A model generated the notes under the pieces. The model saw nothing but the letters and a program-made list of their open reading frames with translations, did no database searches and was not told the DNA's origin. A program made the translations under genes and the position numbers. Positions 1-5,457 of a stretch of DNA of 6,590 bases are shown piece after piece (position 1 is the first letter of the stretch; the number at the start of each line of letters is the position of its first letter). Location of the stretch: assembly GCA_002378005.1 (NCBI GenBank), contig DFQY01000035.1:20263-26852 (forward strand), given 5' to 3'. Source of the stretch: Flavobacteriales bacterium UBA3477. Lineage in GTDB: Bacteria > Bacteroidota > Bacteroidia > Flavobacteriales > Schleiferiaceae.

Positions 1-344
1 ATGATATTGCTTTTGGCCACATTAGCTAAGAATCCTAATCGGCCCATGTTGATGCCGAGAATGGGAATATCCTTGCTTTGAATGAGTACCGTAGCTTCGA
101 GGATGGTACCGTCGCCACCTAGTGAGATGAGGAAATGAGGATCAAACTGAGCCAATTCTTCCTCGTTGGCATAAGTAGAGAATTGGACCTCCTTAAACTC
201 CTCCTTGATAATTTCATCGCATGCAGGACGCAAGGTGTGGTACACTGAGAACTCCGCTCCTTCTTGCACGAGCTTCTCCAACACCACCTCCACATAGGGA
301 AGGTTAGCGGGCTTGGGGGCGCGACCAAACAATGCAATTCTCAT
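1..344 (-). CDS. nadK: NAD kinase, N-terminal 114 residues (cut by window edge)
   Basis: ATP-dependent NAD kinase, which phosphorylates NAD to NADP in the cytoplasm and so feeds reductive biosynthesis. Only the first 114 residues are in the window; the reading frame is open to the left edge. It starts MRIALFGR, the usual beginning of this Rossmann-like domain, and carries the family signature GGDGT at residues 76-80, which binds nucleotide and contributes the catalytic Asp, then NMGRLGFLA at 99-107. The start is the ATG at 344-342. It overlaps the stop codon of the upstream CBS gene by one base (TGATG), which suggests translational coupling and co-transcription from the promoter at 1017-1024. 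No Shine-Dalgarno sequence is visible. The C-terminal domain that binds most of the NAD lies outside the window, so its integrity cannot be judged. The identification rests on two strong motifs in the expected order and spacing. Confidence 0.95.
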   Translation of the reverse strand, partial: MRIALFGRAPKPANLPYVEVVLEKLVQEGAEFSVYHTLRPACDEIIKEEFKEVQFSTYANEEELAQFDPHFLISLGGDGTILEATVLIQSKDIPILGINMGRLGFLANVAKSNI

Positions 345-1009
345 CAGTACTTCAAATAATTCATCAGATGGTCATACCGTTGCTGGTAATCTTCATCAAA
401 GTTCTTGTCCCCAAAGATACCGCCTATTTCGTAGCCGTAACGCTGGAGGGATTGGGCAATGGGACCACTGTGTTCAACATTGATTTTCAAAGTGATTTCG
501 ATATCAGATGCCGCTTTGCCGTGGGTCAACCAAGTCGCCAACACCTTGGCGTCGTTTTGCTCGACGACGCTCGCGATTTCTGCCAAACTGTAGGTAGAAA
601 GCGGTGCCAACAGCACCAACACAGCCCCAGGCTGGGATAAGGCCGGCGTGCCGCGGAAGAATTCCAGCACATCGGTCAACAAATGAGACCCTTCATAGAG
701 CCCTTCCGCATTGACGATAGGGATGATGGTGATGCGGTCTCGCGTGCATACATCCATGACTGCGAAGGCATGAGATTTAGGTAATACGCTTGGAGCAAAG
801 GCAGGGTTGAACACGGTTTGCACCTGGGCGCGGTCGTCCGCTGCAGCCAATAGAGCATCCTCGCTGATCAAACCCAAATACGTTCCCCCGGCGTCCACCA
901 AAGGCAGGTGGGCCAGCTTCCACTCTTCCATGTGATCCAAGGCCTCGACAATGCTGTCCGAAGGTCGCAATGGACTAATGGGTTCGGTATGTATGGATTC
1001 TTGCAACAT
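344..1009 (-). CDS. Tandem CBS-domain protein with a C-terminal ACT-like region
   Basis: A 221-residue soluble protein, probably a cytoplasmic regulatory or sensor protein. Residues about 5-60 and 65-122 look like two CBS repeats: each ends in a strand, turn and helix pattern such as LAHLPLVDAGGTYLGLISE and ITIIPIVNAEGLYEGSHLL. CBS pairs usually bind adenine nucleotides such as AMP, ATP or SAM. Residues about 127-197, from PGAVLVLLAP to GYEIGG, have the alternating strand/helix layout of an ACT-like ligand-binding domain; this is an inference from pattern, not a firm assignment. There is no enzyme or membrane domain. The reading frame extends upstream to a possible start at 1060, but that would run into pdxJ on the other strand, and the ATG at 1009 gives a natural CBS N-terminus and sits just below a -7 promoter element. 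The stop overlaps the nadK start by one base. The ligand is unknown; the link to nadK makes an adenylate or dinucleotide plausible but unproven. Confidence 0.85.
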   Translation of the reverse strand: MLQESIHTEPISPLRPSDSIVEALDHMEEWKLAHLPLVDAGGTYLGLISEDALLAAADDRAQVQTVFNPAFAPSVLPKSHAFAVMDVCTRDRITIIPIVNAEGLYEGSHLLTDVLEFFRGTPALSQPGAVLVLLAPLSTYSLAEIASVVEQNDAKVLATWLTHGKAASDIEITLKINVEHSGPIAQSLQRYGYEIGGIFGDKNFDEDYQQRYDHLMNYLKY

Positions 1010-1016
1010 TCTTACA

Positions 1017-1024
1017 CAAACATA
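1017..1024 (-). promoter_or_regulatory. -7 promoter element for the CBS-nadK operon
   Basis: On the minus strand the bases read TATGTTTG, a full match to the Bacteroidota sigma-A -7 consensus TAnnTTTG. Only 7 bases separate it from the ATG at 1009, so transcription would begin within a few bases of the start codon. No convincing -33 TTG element is seen at the usual distance. It lies back to back with the pdxJ element, 11 bases apart. Confidence 0.6.
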
Positions 1025-1035
1025 GGTCTTTTCTT

Positions 1036-1043
1036 TAGTTTTG
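1036..1043 (+). promoter_or_regulatory. -7 promoter element for the pdxJ-hydrolase operon
   Basis: The bases read TAGTTTTG, a full match to TAnnTTTG. Five bases separate it from the pdxJ ATG at 1049, implying a leaderless or near-leaderless mRNA. No clear -33 TTG lies about 20 bases upstream; that region is occupied by the opposing element. The match supports the ATG at 1049 over any upstream start in the same open frame. Confidence 0.6.
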
Positions 1044-1048
1044 CACCC

Positions 1049-1789
1049 ATGAACAATCACACAAAACTGAGCGTCAACATCAATAAAGTAGCGACTTTGC
1101 GCAATGCACGAGGGGGCGATGTGCCCAACGTGTTGCAGGTGGCATTAGATTGTGAGCGCTTCGGTGCGGAAGGCATCACCGTACACCCTCGTCCGGACCA
1201 ACGTCATATTCGGTATAGCGACGTGGCGGAATTGGCCCCAGCAGTAACCACCGAATTTAATATCGAGGGCTACCCCAATAAGGGATTCATGGACCTGGTT
1301 CTTGCGCACAAACCGGCTCAAGTCACACTTGTTCCTGATCCACCGGGAGTATTGACCTCCAATGCCGGCTGGGACACCATTGCCCACAAGGATTTTTTGA
1401 CCGAGGTTATCCAAACCTTCAAAAACGCAGGTATTCGAACCTCGATTTTTATTGAAACCGACCGGACATTCATCGAGGCTGCAAAGACCATTGGCACCGA
1501 CCGCATTGAGCTGTACACAGAATCATATGCAGTCCAATATTCGAAAAACCGTGAGGCCGCTGTGGCGCCCTTTGTGGATAGTGCAGCCTTCGCCAAGAGT
1601 ATAGGCCTGGGCGTGAATGCGGGTCACGACCTCAGCTTAGAGAATTTGGCCTTTTTCGGACAGCAGTTACACGGCAATCTCGACGAGGTGAGCATAGGTC
1701 ATGCCTTGATTTCTGATGCCCTTTATTTGGGGTTGCACAATACCATTCAACAATACCTGAATTGCTTGAACCCAACGGCATGGAAGTAA
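1049..1789 (+). CDS. pdxJ: Pyridoxine 5'-phosphate synthase
   Basis: Last step of the DXP-dependent vitamin B6 pathway: condenses 1-deoxy-D-xylulose 5-phosphate with 3-amino-2-oxopropyl phosphate to form pyridoxine 5'-phosphate, in the cytoplasm. The 246-residue length fits this TIM-barrel family (about 240). Visible signatures are the N-terminal LSVNINKVATLRNARGG (residues 7-23), the phosphate and substrate segment ITVHPRPDQRHIR (43-55, with H46 as the expected catalytic His), E73 in FNIEGYP, and H193 in NAGHDL; these match the His, Glu and His known to be catalytic in the family. The open frame reaches back to 908, but the family N-terminus begins close to LSVNIN, so the ATG at 1049 is chosen. 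The downstream hydrolase start overlaps the last 10 bases, so the two are probably co-transcribed. No Shine-Dalgarno is present. All key residues are intact and there is no sign of transfer. Confidence 0.97.
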   Translation: MNNHTKLSVNINKVATLRNARGGDVPNVLQVALDCERFGAEGITVHPRPDQRHIRYSDVAELAPAVTTEFNIEGYPNKGFMDLVLAHKPAQVTLVPDPPGVLTSNAGWDTIAHKDFLTEVIQTFKNAGIRTSIFIETDRTFIEAAKTIGTDRIELYTESYAVQYSKNREAAVAPFVDSAAFAKSIGLGVNAGHDLSLENLAFFGQQLHGNLDEVSIGHALISDALYLGLHNTIQQYLNCLNPTAWK

Positions 1790-2556
1790 CCCCCTTGTTT
1801 TCGAAAATCTATGGTGAAGGAGCACCTTTGATCATCTTGCACGGCTTGTTCGGCATGGGAGATAATTGGGTCACACACGCCAAGCACTGGGCTAGTCTCG
1901 GTTGGCAGGTACATGCTGTAGATGCGCGAAATCACGGGCGCAGCCCACACATGGCCGAGCACAATTACGATTTGATGGCCGCGGACCTTGAAGCCTATTT
2001 AGATCAACACAATATTGAAAATGCCGTGCTCTTGGGACACAGCATGGGCGGAAAAACTGCCATGCACTTTGCCGTATCTCGACCTGCTCGCATTCGTGCA
2101 CTCATCGTAGTAGATATCGCCCCAAAGGCTTACCCGGTGCACCATCAAGGCTACATCGACGCCATGAAATCCATCGATTTTTCGGCCGTAGAAAAGCGTT
2201 CGGACGCGGAAGCACAACTCTCCCACACGGTCACCAATGCAGGTATTCGCCAGTTCTTTTTGAAGAGTATGTACCGCACGGATAAGAATTCCTTCGCGTT
2301 CAGATTTAACCTCGATGCCTTAGAATCCCAGATTGCGTTTGTCGGCGAACCCTTAGAATTCGGGTATTACGACCAACCCACCTTGTTCGTCGCAGGAGGC
2401 ATGAGCGGCTATATTGAGCCGGCCGATCACGGCCATATCTACGATTTGTTCCCTCAGGCTGAGATCAAGACCATTGCCAATGCCGGACACTGGGTGCACG
2501 CCGAAGCGCGCAAAGCATTTTCAGAGATGATTGAAGCGTTTCTAGGCGAACTTTAA
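1780..2556 (+). CDS. Alpha/beta-fold hydrolase, YbfF-like esterase
   Basis: A 258-residue cytoplasmic alpha/beta hydrolase. The oxyanion-hole segment LHGLFGMGDNW (residues 20-30), the turn DARNHGRS (48-55), the nucleophile elbow GHSMGG (86-91, Ser88), the likely acid Asp112 in VVDIAP, and the catalytic His237 in AGHWVH appear in the order and spacing of the YbfF-like esterases, which also start with a similar HGLFG motif and lack a signal peptide. Residues about 115-190 form the variable cap. The physiological substrate is unknown; members of this family cleave short-chain acyl esters or thioesters in vitro. The ATG at 1780 is chosen; a TTG at 1762 in the same frame would extend it by six residues with no family support. 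It overlaps pdxJ by 10 bases, so translation is probably coupled. Its stop codon overlaps that of the convergent DUF2141 gene. Annotation tools may call it MhpC-like, but a role in aromatic breakdown is not supported by the neighbours. Confidence 0.9.
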   Translation: MEVTPLFSKIYGEGAPLIILHGLFGMGDNWVTHAKHWASLGWQVHAVDARNHGRSPHMAEHNYDLMAADLEAYLDQHNIENAVLLGHSMGGKTAMHFAVSRPARIRALIVVDIAPKAYPVHHQGYIDAMKSIDFSAVEKRSDAEAQLSHTVTNAGIRQFFLKSMYRTDKNSFAFRFNLDALESQIAFVGEPLEFGYYDQPTLFVAGGMSGYIEPADHGHIYDLFPQAEIKTIANAGHWVHAEARKAFSEMIEAFLGEL

Positions 2557-2574
2557 TAGTCCATCACGCTTTTT
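2534..2574. terminator. Possible hairpin spanning the convergent stop codons
   Basis: AAGCGT at 2534-2539 pairs with ACGCTT at 2566-2571, followed on the plus strand by a short T run to 2574. The 26-base loop contains a smaller inverted repeat, ACT at 2550-2552 with AGT at 2558-2560. It could act as a weak terminator for the pdxJ-hydrolase transcript. The long loop and short U tract make it poor as an intrinsic terminator, and part of it lies inside both genes. Confidence 0.22.
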
Positions 2575-2975
2575 AAGGTCATTCGAAGTTCGGTCCAATT
2601 TCCTTTTGGATCCACCAACGTTTCTGCATGTTCCGGGCGACCCAAGAACTTCCAAGCCCCGTTACTAAAACCGTAGCGTTCCGTAGGCTGGCCAAAAATG
2701 CCCATATCCAACACTTCGTTTTGATTGGCATCTTCATAAATAACCACCCCAAACATCTCTGTCAATTCTACTGGGATTATCACAGGAGTATTGGCATCCT
2801 TTAAAGGCACAAAATCAGCTGTAATACGGGTTCCAGAAGGATCGATGATGTCGTACGCCAAGGTAGTGGGATAGGTATCTGCGCCGCTCACCCAAAGTTT
2901 GATGCCGCGTTCTTGAGCGCACAAAGAGGCACTTAACAAGCAGAACAAAATAGGGGTAAAAACAGCCTTAGTCAT
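2553..2975 (-). CDS. Exported DUF2141 family protein
   Basis: A 140-residue protein with an N-terminal signal peptide (residues about 1-20: charged start, hydrophobic FTPILFCLLSASLCA, then AQ), pointing to Sec export and signal peptidase I cleavage; the Cys at 19 is not in a proper lipobox. The mature part matches DUF2141: strand-rich start, then GVVIYEDANQNEVLD (76-90) and GQPTERYGFSN (95-105), the most recognisable family signature. The spacing of D82, N84, N86 and D90 resembles a calcium-binding loop, but this is only a resemblance. The family has no established biochemical function. A GTG at 2990 is in frame; the ATG at 2975 gives a normal signal peptide and an 8-base overlap with the DUF4296 gene. 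It is the last gene of the leftward operon and ends tail to tail with the hydrolase, sharing TTAA. Confidence 0.85.
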   Translation of the reverse strand: MTKAVFTPILFCLLSASLCAQERGIKLWVSGADTYPTTLAYDIIDPSGTRITADFVPLKDANTPVIIPVELTEMFGVVIYEDANQNEVLDMGIFGQPTERYGFSNGAWKFLGRPEHAETLVDPKGNWTELRMTLKSVMDY

Positions 2976-3336
2976 AATCAGCTTCAACACCTCTGCGACC
3001 CAATAGTTCGCCGTTGATCTTCAAAGAATCCAATACGGCCTCGTAAATAGGGATGAAAATATCAGGGTGTGAGCTGTAAAACGCGAAGCTCTCTTTAAAC
3101 TGCTGTTCGGTGATCTGGTGCTTCTCGTAAATCTTCGCGTAATAATCTTCAATGCCGTTGGTATCCCCAAGGATTAACGCACCGTTACGCGCTCCCTCTA
3201 CCACATGCACATCGACCATGATGGGAATCATGGCCTTCGAGGAGAGCACCGTGGAAGGTATTTGCACTTCAGGCCTGCCGCAGGAACCCATTCCTACCAG
3301 CAACCCCAAGCCCACAAATAGCTTCCAAGTTTTCAT
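2968..3336 (-). CDS. DUF4296 domain lipoprotein
   Basis: A 122-residue predicted lipoprotein. Residues 1-18 form a short signal peptide (MKTWKLFVGLGLLVGMGS) ending at Cys19, giving the GSC-type lipobox common in Bacteroidota, so the mature protein should be anchored in the envelope. The remainder fits DUF4296: IPSTVLSSKAMIPIMVDVHVVEGA (residues 26-49), then YAKIYEKHQITEQQFKESFAFYSSHPDIF (66-94) and a helical tail with IYEAVLDSL (97-105). No catalytic residue pattern is evident and the family function is unknown. The ATG at 3336 directly follows the pyrC stop codon with no base between, and its own stop overlaps the DUF2141 start by 8 bases, so the three genes should be one transcript. I recall that a DUF4296 gene beside dihydroorotase is a recurring arrangement in Flavobacteriia; that is background knowledge and not shown here. 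Confidence 0.87.
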   Translation of the reverse strand: MKTWKLFVGLGLLVGMGSCGRPEVQIPSTVLSSKAMIPIMVDVHVVEGARNGALILGDTNGIEDYYAKIYEKHQITEQQFKESFAFYSSHPDIFIPIYEAVLDSLKINGELLGRRGVEADYD

Positions 3337-4677
3337 TTACCTATTGAATTTTAAGCGCGATCCTTTTACAGAACCGTCGATCTGTCCATTTCTATAAACG
3401 AGGTGACCGCCCACAAACGTATGCGTCACTCGGCTATTAAACAGCGCGCCTTCAAACGGCGACCAGCCACATTTGTAGAGAATATTGTCTTTGTTCACGC
3501 TCCACGGACGGTTTGGATCCACCAAAACCAAATCCGCATGGTACCCTTCGCGCAAGAAGCCGCGGTCTTCCACGCGGAACAGAATGGCCGGGTTATGACA
3601 CATTTTCTGAACCAAGGTTTCCATGTCCATCACTCCGTCGTATACCTTCTGCATCATGGCCGGCAGTGCATGTTGCACCAACGGGCCACCCGAAGGGGCG
3701 TTCAAATATGTATTGGCCTTCTCCTCCTTCGTATGCGGCGCGTGATCTGTCGCAATAACATCAATGCGATCGTCGAGTAATGCCTTCCAAAGTAGGTCGC
3801 GGTCCTCGGCCGTCTTCACTGCTGGGTTCCACTTAATCAAGCTGCCCTTCTTATCGTATTGGCTGTCGTCGAACCACAGGTGGTGCACACAAACTTCCGC
3901 CGTAATGCGCTTCTCTGCCAATGGTTTTTTGTTCGAGAACAACTTCGTCTCCACCCCGGTAGAGAGGTGGAATACGTGCAAACGGCTGTTGTATTTCTTG
4001 GCCATTTCCACGGCAGTAGTAGAGCTGAGCAAACACGCTTTTTCGCTGCGGATTTTTGGGTGCATGTTCATCGGAATATCCTCACCGTACTGCGCCTTAG
4101 CCGCCTCAAGATTTGCCTTGATGGTCGCTTCGTCCTCGCAATGGGTGATGAGTTGATGGTCTAATTGGAATATACCTTCCAACGTCTTTTGTGCATCCAC
4201 CAACATATTGCCCGTCGAGGATCCCATGAAGATTTTAATCCCCGCCACATCCGTTTTAGATACGTGCTTGAGTTCTTCCAAGTTGTCGTTGGTCGCTCCC
4301 ATGTTGAAGCTGTAGTTTGCCAAACTCACCTCTGCCGCACGGCTGTATTTCTTCTCTAACTCCTCAATAGTAGTTGCCGCAGGCTTGGTATTAGGCTGCT
4401 CCATGTACGAGGTAATTCCACCAGCAACTGCTGCAGCGCTCTCTGAGGCGATATCGCCCTTGTGTGTCAATCCTGGCTCACGGAAGTGCACCTGATCGTC
4501 GATCACACCAGGGATTAAAAATTTACCTTCCGCATCAATGACTTTCACATTGGCATTCTTCGGGCCAATGCTCTTATCAATTTTGGCAATGCGACCGTTT
4601 TCAACGAGGAGATCCCCTTCAAGGATTTCTCCCTCATTGACCATTCGTGCATTTTTAATGAGGTAAGATTTTAACAT
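3337..4677 (-). CDS. pyrC: Dihydroorotase
   Basis: Cyclises N-carbamoyl-L-aspartate to dihydroorotate, the third step of de novo pyrimidine synthesis, in the cytoplasm. At 446 residues it fits the long amidohydrolase-type dihydroorotases. Metal-site elements appear in order: DDQVHFREPG (60-69), with H64 and R66 but Gln62 where most relatives have the first His; K148 in AGIKIFMGSS, the expected carboxylated lysine; H179 in ITHCED; H237 in VFHLST; and D311 in ATDHAPH. The tail, with GYHADLVLVD (378-387) and GWSPFEG (404-410), is typical of the dihydroorotase/allantoinase group. Allantoinase is the main alternative, but the DDQVHFREPG motif is, as I recall, usual for Bacteroidota dihydroorotases including that of Porphyromonas. 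The start at 4677 gives the normal N-terminal strand (SYLIKNARMVNEGEILEGDLL). It lies 15 bases after the glycosyltransferase stop, with no visible Shine-Dalgarno. Confidence 0.93.
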   Translation of the reverse strand: MLKSYLIKNARMVNEGEILEGDLLVENGRIAKIDKSIGPKNANVKVIDAEGKFLIPGVIDDQVHFREPGLTHKGDIASESAAAVAGGITSYMEQPNTKPAATTIEELEKKYSRAAEVSLANYSFNMGATNDNLEELKHVSKTDVAGIKIFMGSSTGNMLVDAQKTLEGIFQLDHQLITHCEDEATIKANLEAAKAQYGEDIPMNMHPKIRSEKACLLSSTTAVEMAKKYNSRLHVFHLSTGVETKLFSNKKPLAEKRITAEVCVHHLWFDDSQYDKKGSLIKWNPAVKTAEDRDLLWKALLDDRIDVIATDHAPHTKEEKANTYLNAPSGGPLVQHALPAMMQKVYDGVMDMETLVQKMCHNPAILFRVEDRGFLREGYHADLVLVDPNRPWSVNKDNILYKCGWSPFEGALFNSRVTHTFVGGHLVYRNGQIDGSVKGSRLKFNR

Positions 4678-4692
4678 AAACTATGGTAGGGG

Positions 4693-5418
4693 TTAGTTGG
4701 TCTTTTGGAACAAGCTCCAGAGCTTGAGTTTTATCACGCCAAAAATGGCTTCTTTAATAATACCGCTAGACATTTTAGATTCTCCCTCCGTACGATCGGT
4801 GAAGATGACTGGCACCTCGACGACAGACATCTTGCGCTGCCAAACCTTGAATTTCATCTCAATCTGGAAGGCATATCCAACGAAGTGGATCTTATCAAAA
4901 TTTATGCCTTCAAGCGTGGCGCGTTTATAACATTTGAAACCGGCCGTAGCATCCTGTATAGGCATGCCCGTAATGAAGCGGACATAAACGGAGGCAAAGT
5001 AACTGAGCAAGACTCTGCTCATGGGCCAATTCACCACATTCACCCCTTTCACATACCGCGAACCGATGGACAAATCCGCCCCTTCCTCGCAGGCTTTTTT
5101 CAATCGCGCCAAGTCGTTGGGATCATGGGAAAAATCGCAGTCCATCTCAAAAATGTACTCGTAACCGCGTGCCAAGGCCCACTTGAAGCCATGAATATAC
5201 GCCGTTCCTAATCCTAATTTCCCAGTGCGCTCTTCAAGGTGAATGCGCCCGCCAAAGGCGTCCATCTTCTCGCGGACCACCTGCGCGGTGCCGTCTGGAG
5301 AACCATCGTCCACAATTAAAACATCAAAGCCTTCGTTTAGATTCATGACCGTATCCAACATCTTACTGATGTTCTCGATCTCGTTGTACGTAGGTATGAT
5401 GACTAAAGCGTTCGACAT
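4693..5418 (-). CDS. Family 2 glycosyltransferase, polyprenol-phosphate mannosyltransferase type (DPM1-like)
   Basis: A 241-residue GT-A fold enzyme expected to move a sugar, probably mannose from GDP-mannose, onto a polyprenyl phosphate at the inner face of the membrane. Signatures in order: ALVIIPTYNE (4-13), VDDGSPDGT (36-44, nucleotide-sugar binding), DCDFSHDP (93-100, the DxD metal site), DATAGFKCY (156-164), GYAFQIEM (181-188) and FTDRTEGESKMS (206-217). This set is characteristic of the DPM1-like subgroup. The protein ends soon after residue 230 with no transmembrane segment, so it is the short, soluble form that does not carry its own membrane anchor. The sugar and acceptor are inferred from the family; a glucose donor is possible. 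The start at 5418 is chosen over a non-conserved extension to 5445 because it gives the standard N-terminus and sits 6 bases below a -7 promoter element. It is the first gene of the operon with pyrC, DUF4296 and DUF2141. Confidence 0.9.
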   Translation of the reverse strand: MSNALVIIPTYNEIENISKMLDTVMNLNEGFDVLIVDDGSPDGTAQVVREKMDAFGGRIHLEERTGKLGLGTAYIHGFKWALARGYEYIFEMDCDFSHDPNDLARLKKACEEGADLSIGSRYVKGVNVVNWPMSRVLLSYFASVYVRFITGMPIQDATAGFKCYKRATLEGINFDKIHFVGYAFQIEMKFKVWQRKMSVVEVPVIFTDRTEGESKMSSGIIKEAIFGVIKLKLWSLFQKTN

Positions 5419-5424
5419 AGAGGA

Positions 5425-5432
5425 CAAATGTA
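5425..5432 (-). promoter_or_regulatory. -7 promoter element for the glycosyltransferase-pyrC operon
   Basis: On the minus strand the bases read TACATTTG, a full match to TAnnTTTG. Six bases separate it from the ATG at 5418, so the mRNA would have almost no leader. No -33 TTG is seen at the standard spacing. It would drive glycosyltransferase, pyrC, DUF4296 and DUF2141 together. Confidence 0.6.
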
Positions 5433-5444
5433 GCAAAGAAACCA

Positions 5445-5452
5445 TAGTTTAG
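5445..5452 (+). promoter_or_regulatory. -7-like promoter element for the histidine kinase gene
   Basis: The bases read TAGTTTAG, matching five of the six fixed positions of TAnnTTTG (A instead of T at the seventh base). Five bases separate it from the ATG at 5458, the same spacing as at pdxJ. It is weaker than the other three elements, and its call rests partly on the matching layout of the two divergent gaps. Confidence 0.45.
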
Positions 5453-5457
5453 TAGTC

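Noticed and set aside
119..337. 72-residue minus-strand open frame at the left end
   Set aside because: It is an out-of-frame reading of nadK, which shows GGDGT and GRLGFLA motifs in its own frame.
908..1048. N-terminal extension of pdxJ by 47 residues in the same open frame
   Set aside because: The extension overlaps the CBS gene on the other strand, has no PdxJ family counterpart, and the ATG at 1049 is positioned just after a -7 promoter element.
1010..1060. Longer start for the CBS gene at 1060
   Set aside because: It would add 17 residues antisense to the pdxJ start and across the promoter gap; the ATG at 1009 begins directly before the first CBS repeat.
3414..3421. Minus-strand TACGTTTG inside pyrC, a full match to TAnnTTTG about 80 bases before the DUF4296 start
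   Set aside because: About three such matches are expected by chance in a window of this size, and this one lies within coding sequence of a tightly packed operon. An internal promoter is possible but unsupported.
3403..4359. Several plus-strand open frames of 64-130 residues opposite pyrC
   Set aside because: They are antisense to a complete, motif-rich dihydroorotase, have no recognisable domains, and have no start signals of their own.
4678..4687. Ten-base match (accatagttt) shared by the region before pyrC and the region before the histidine kinase (5441-5450)
   Set aside because: Only 10 bases, AT-rich, at different distances from the start codons (0 and 7 bases), with no further similarity around it; likely chance.
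4705..5211. 168-residue plus-strand open frame opposite the glycosyltransferase
   Set aside because: The glycosyltransferase on the minus strand has all family motifs; the antisense frame shows no domain and is explained as a codon-bias shadow.
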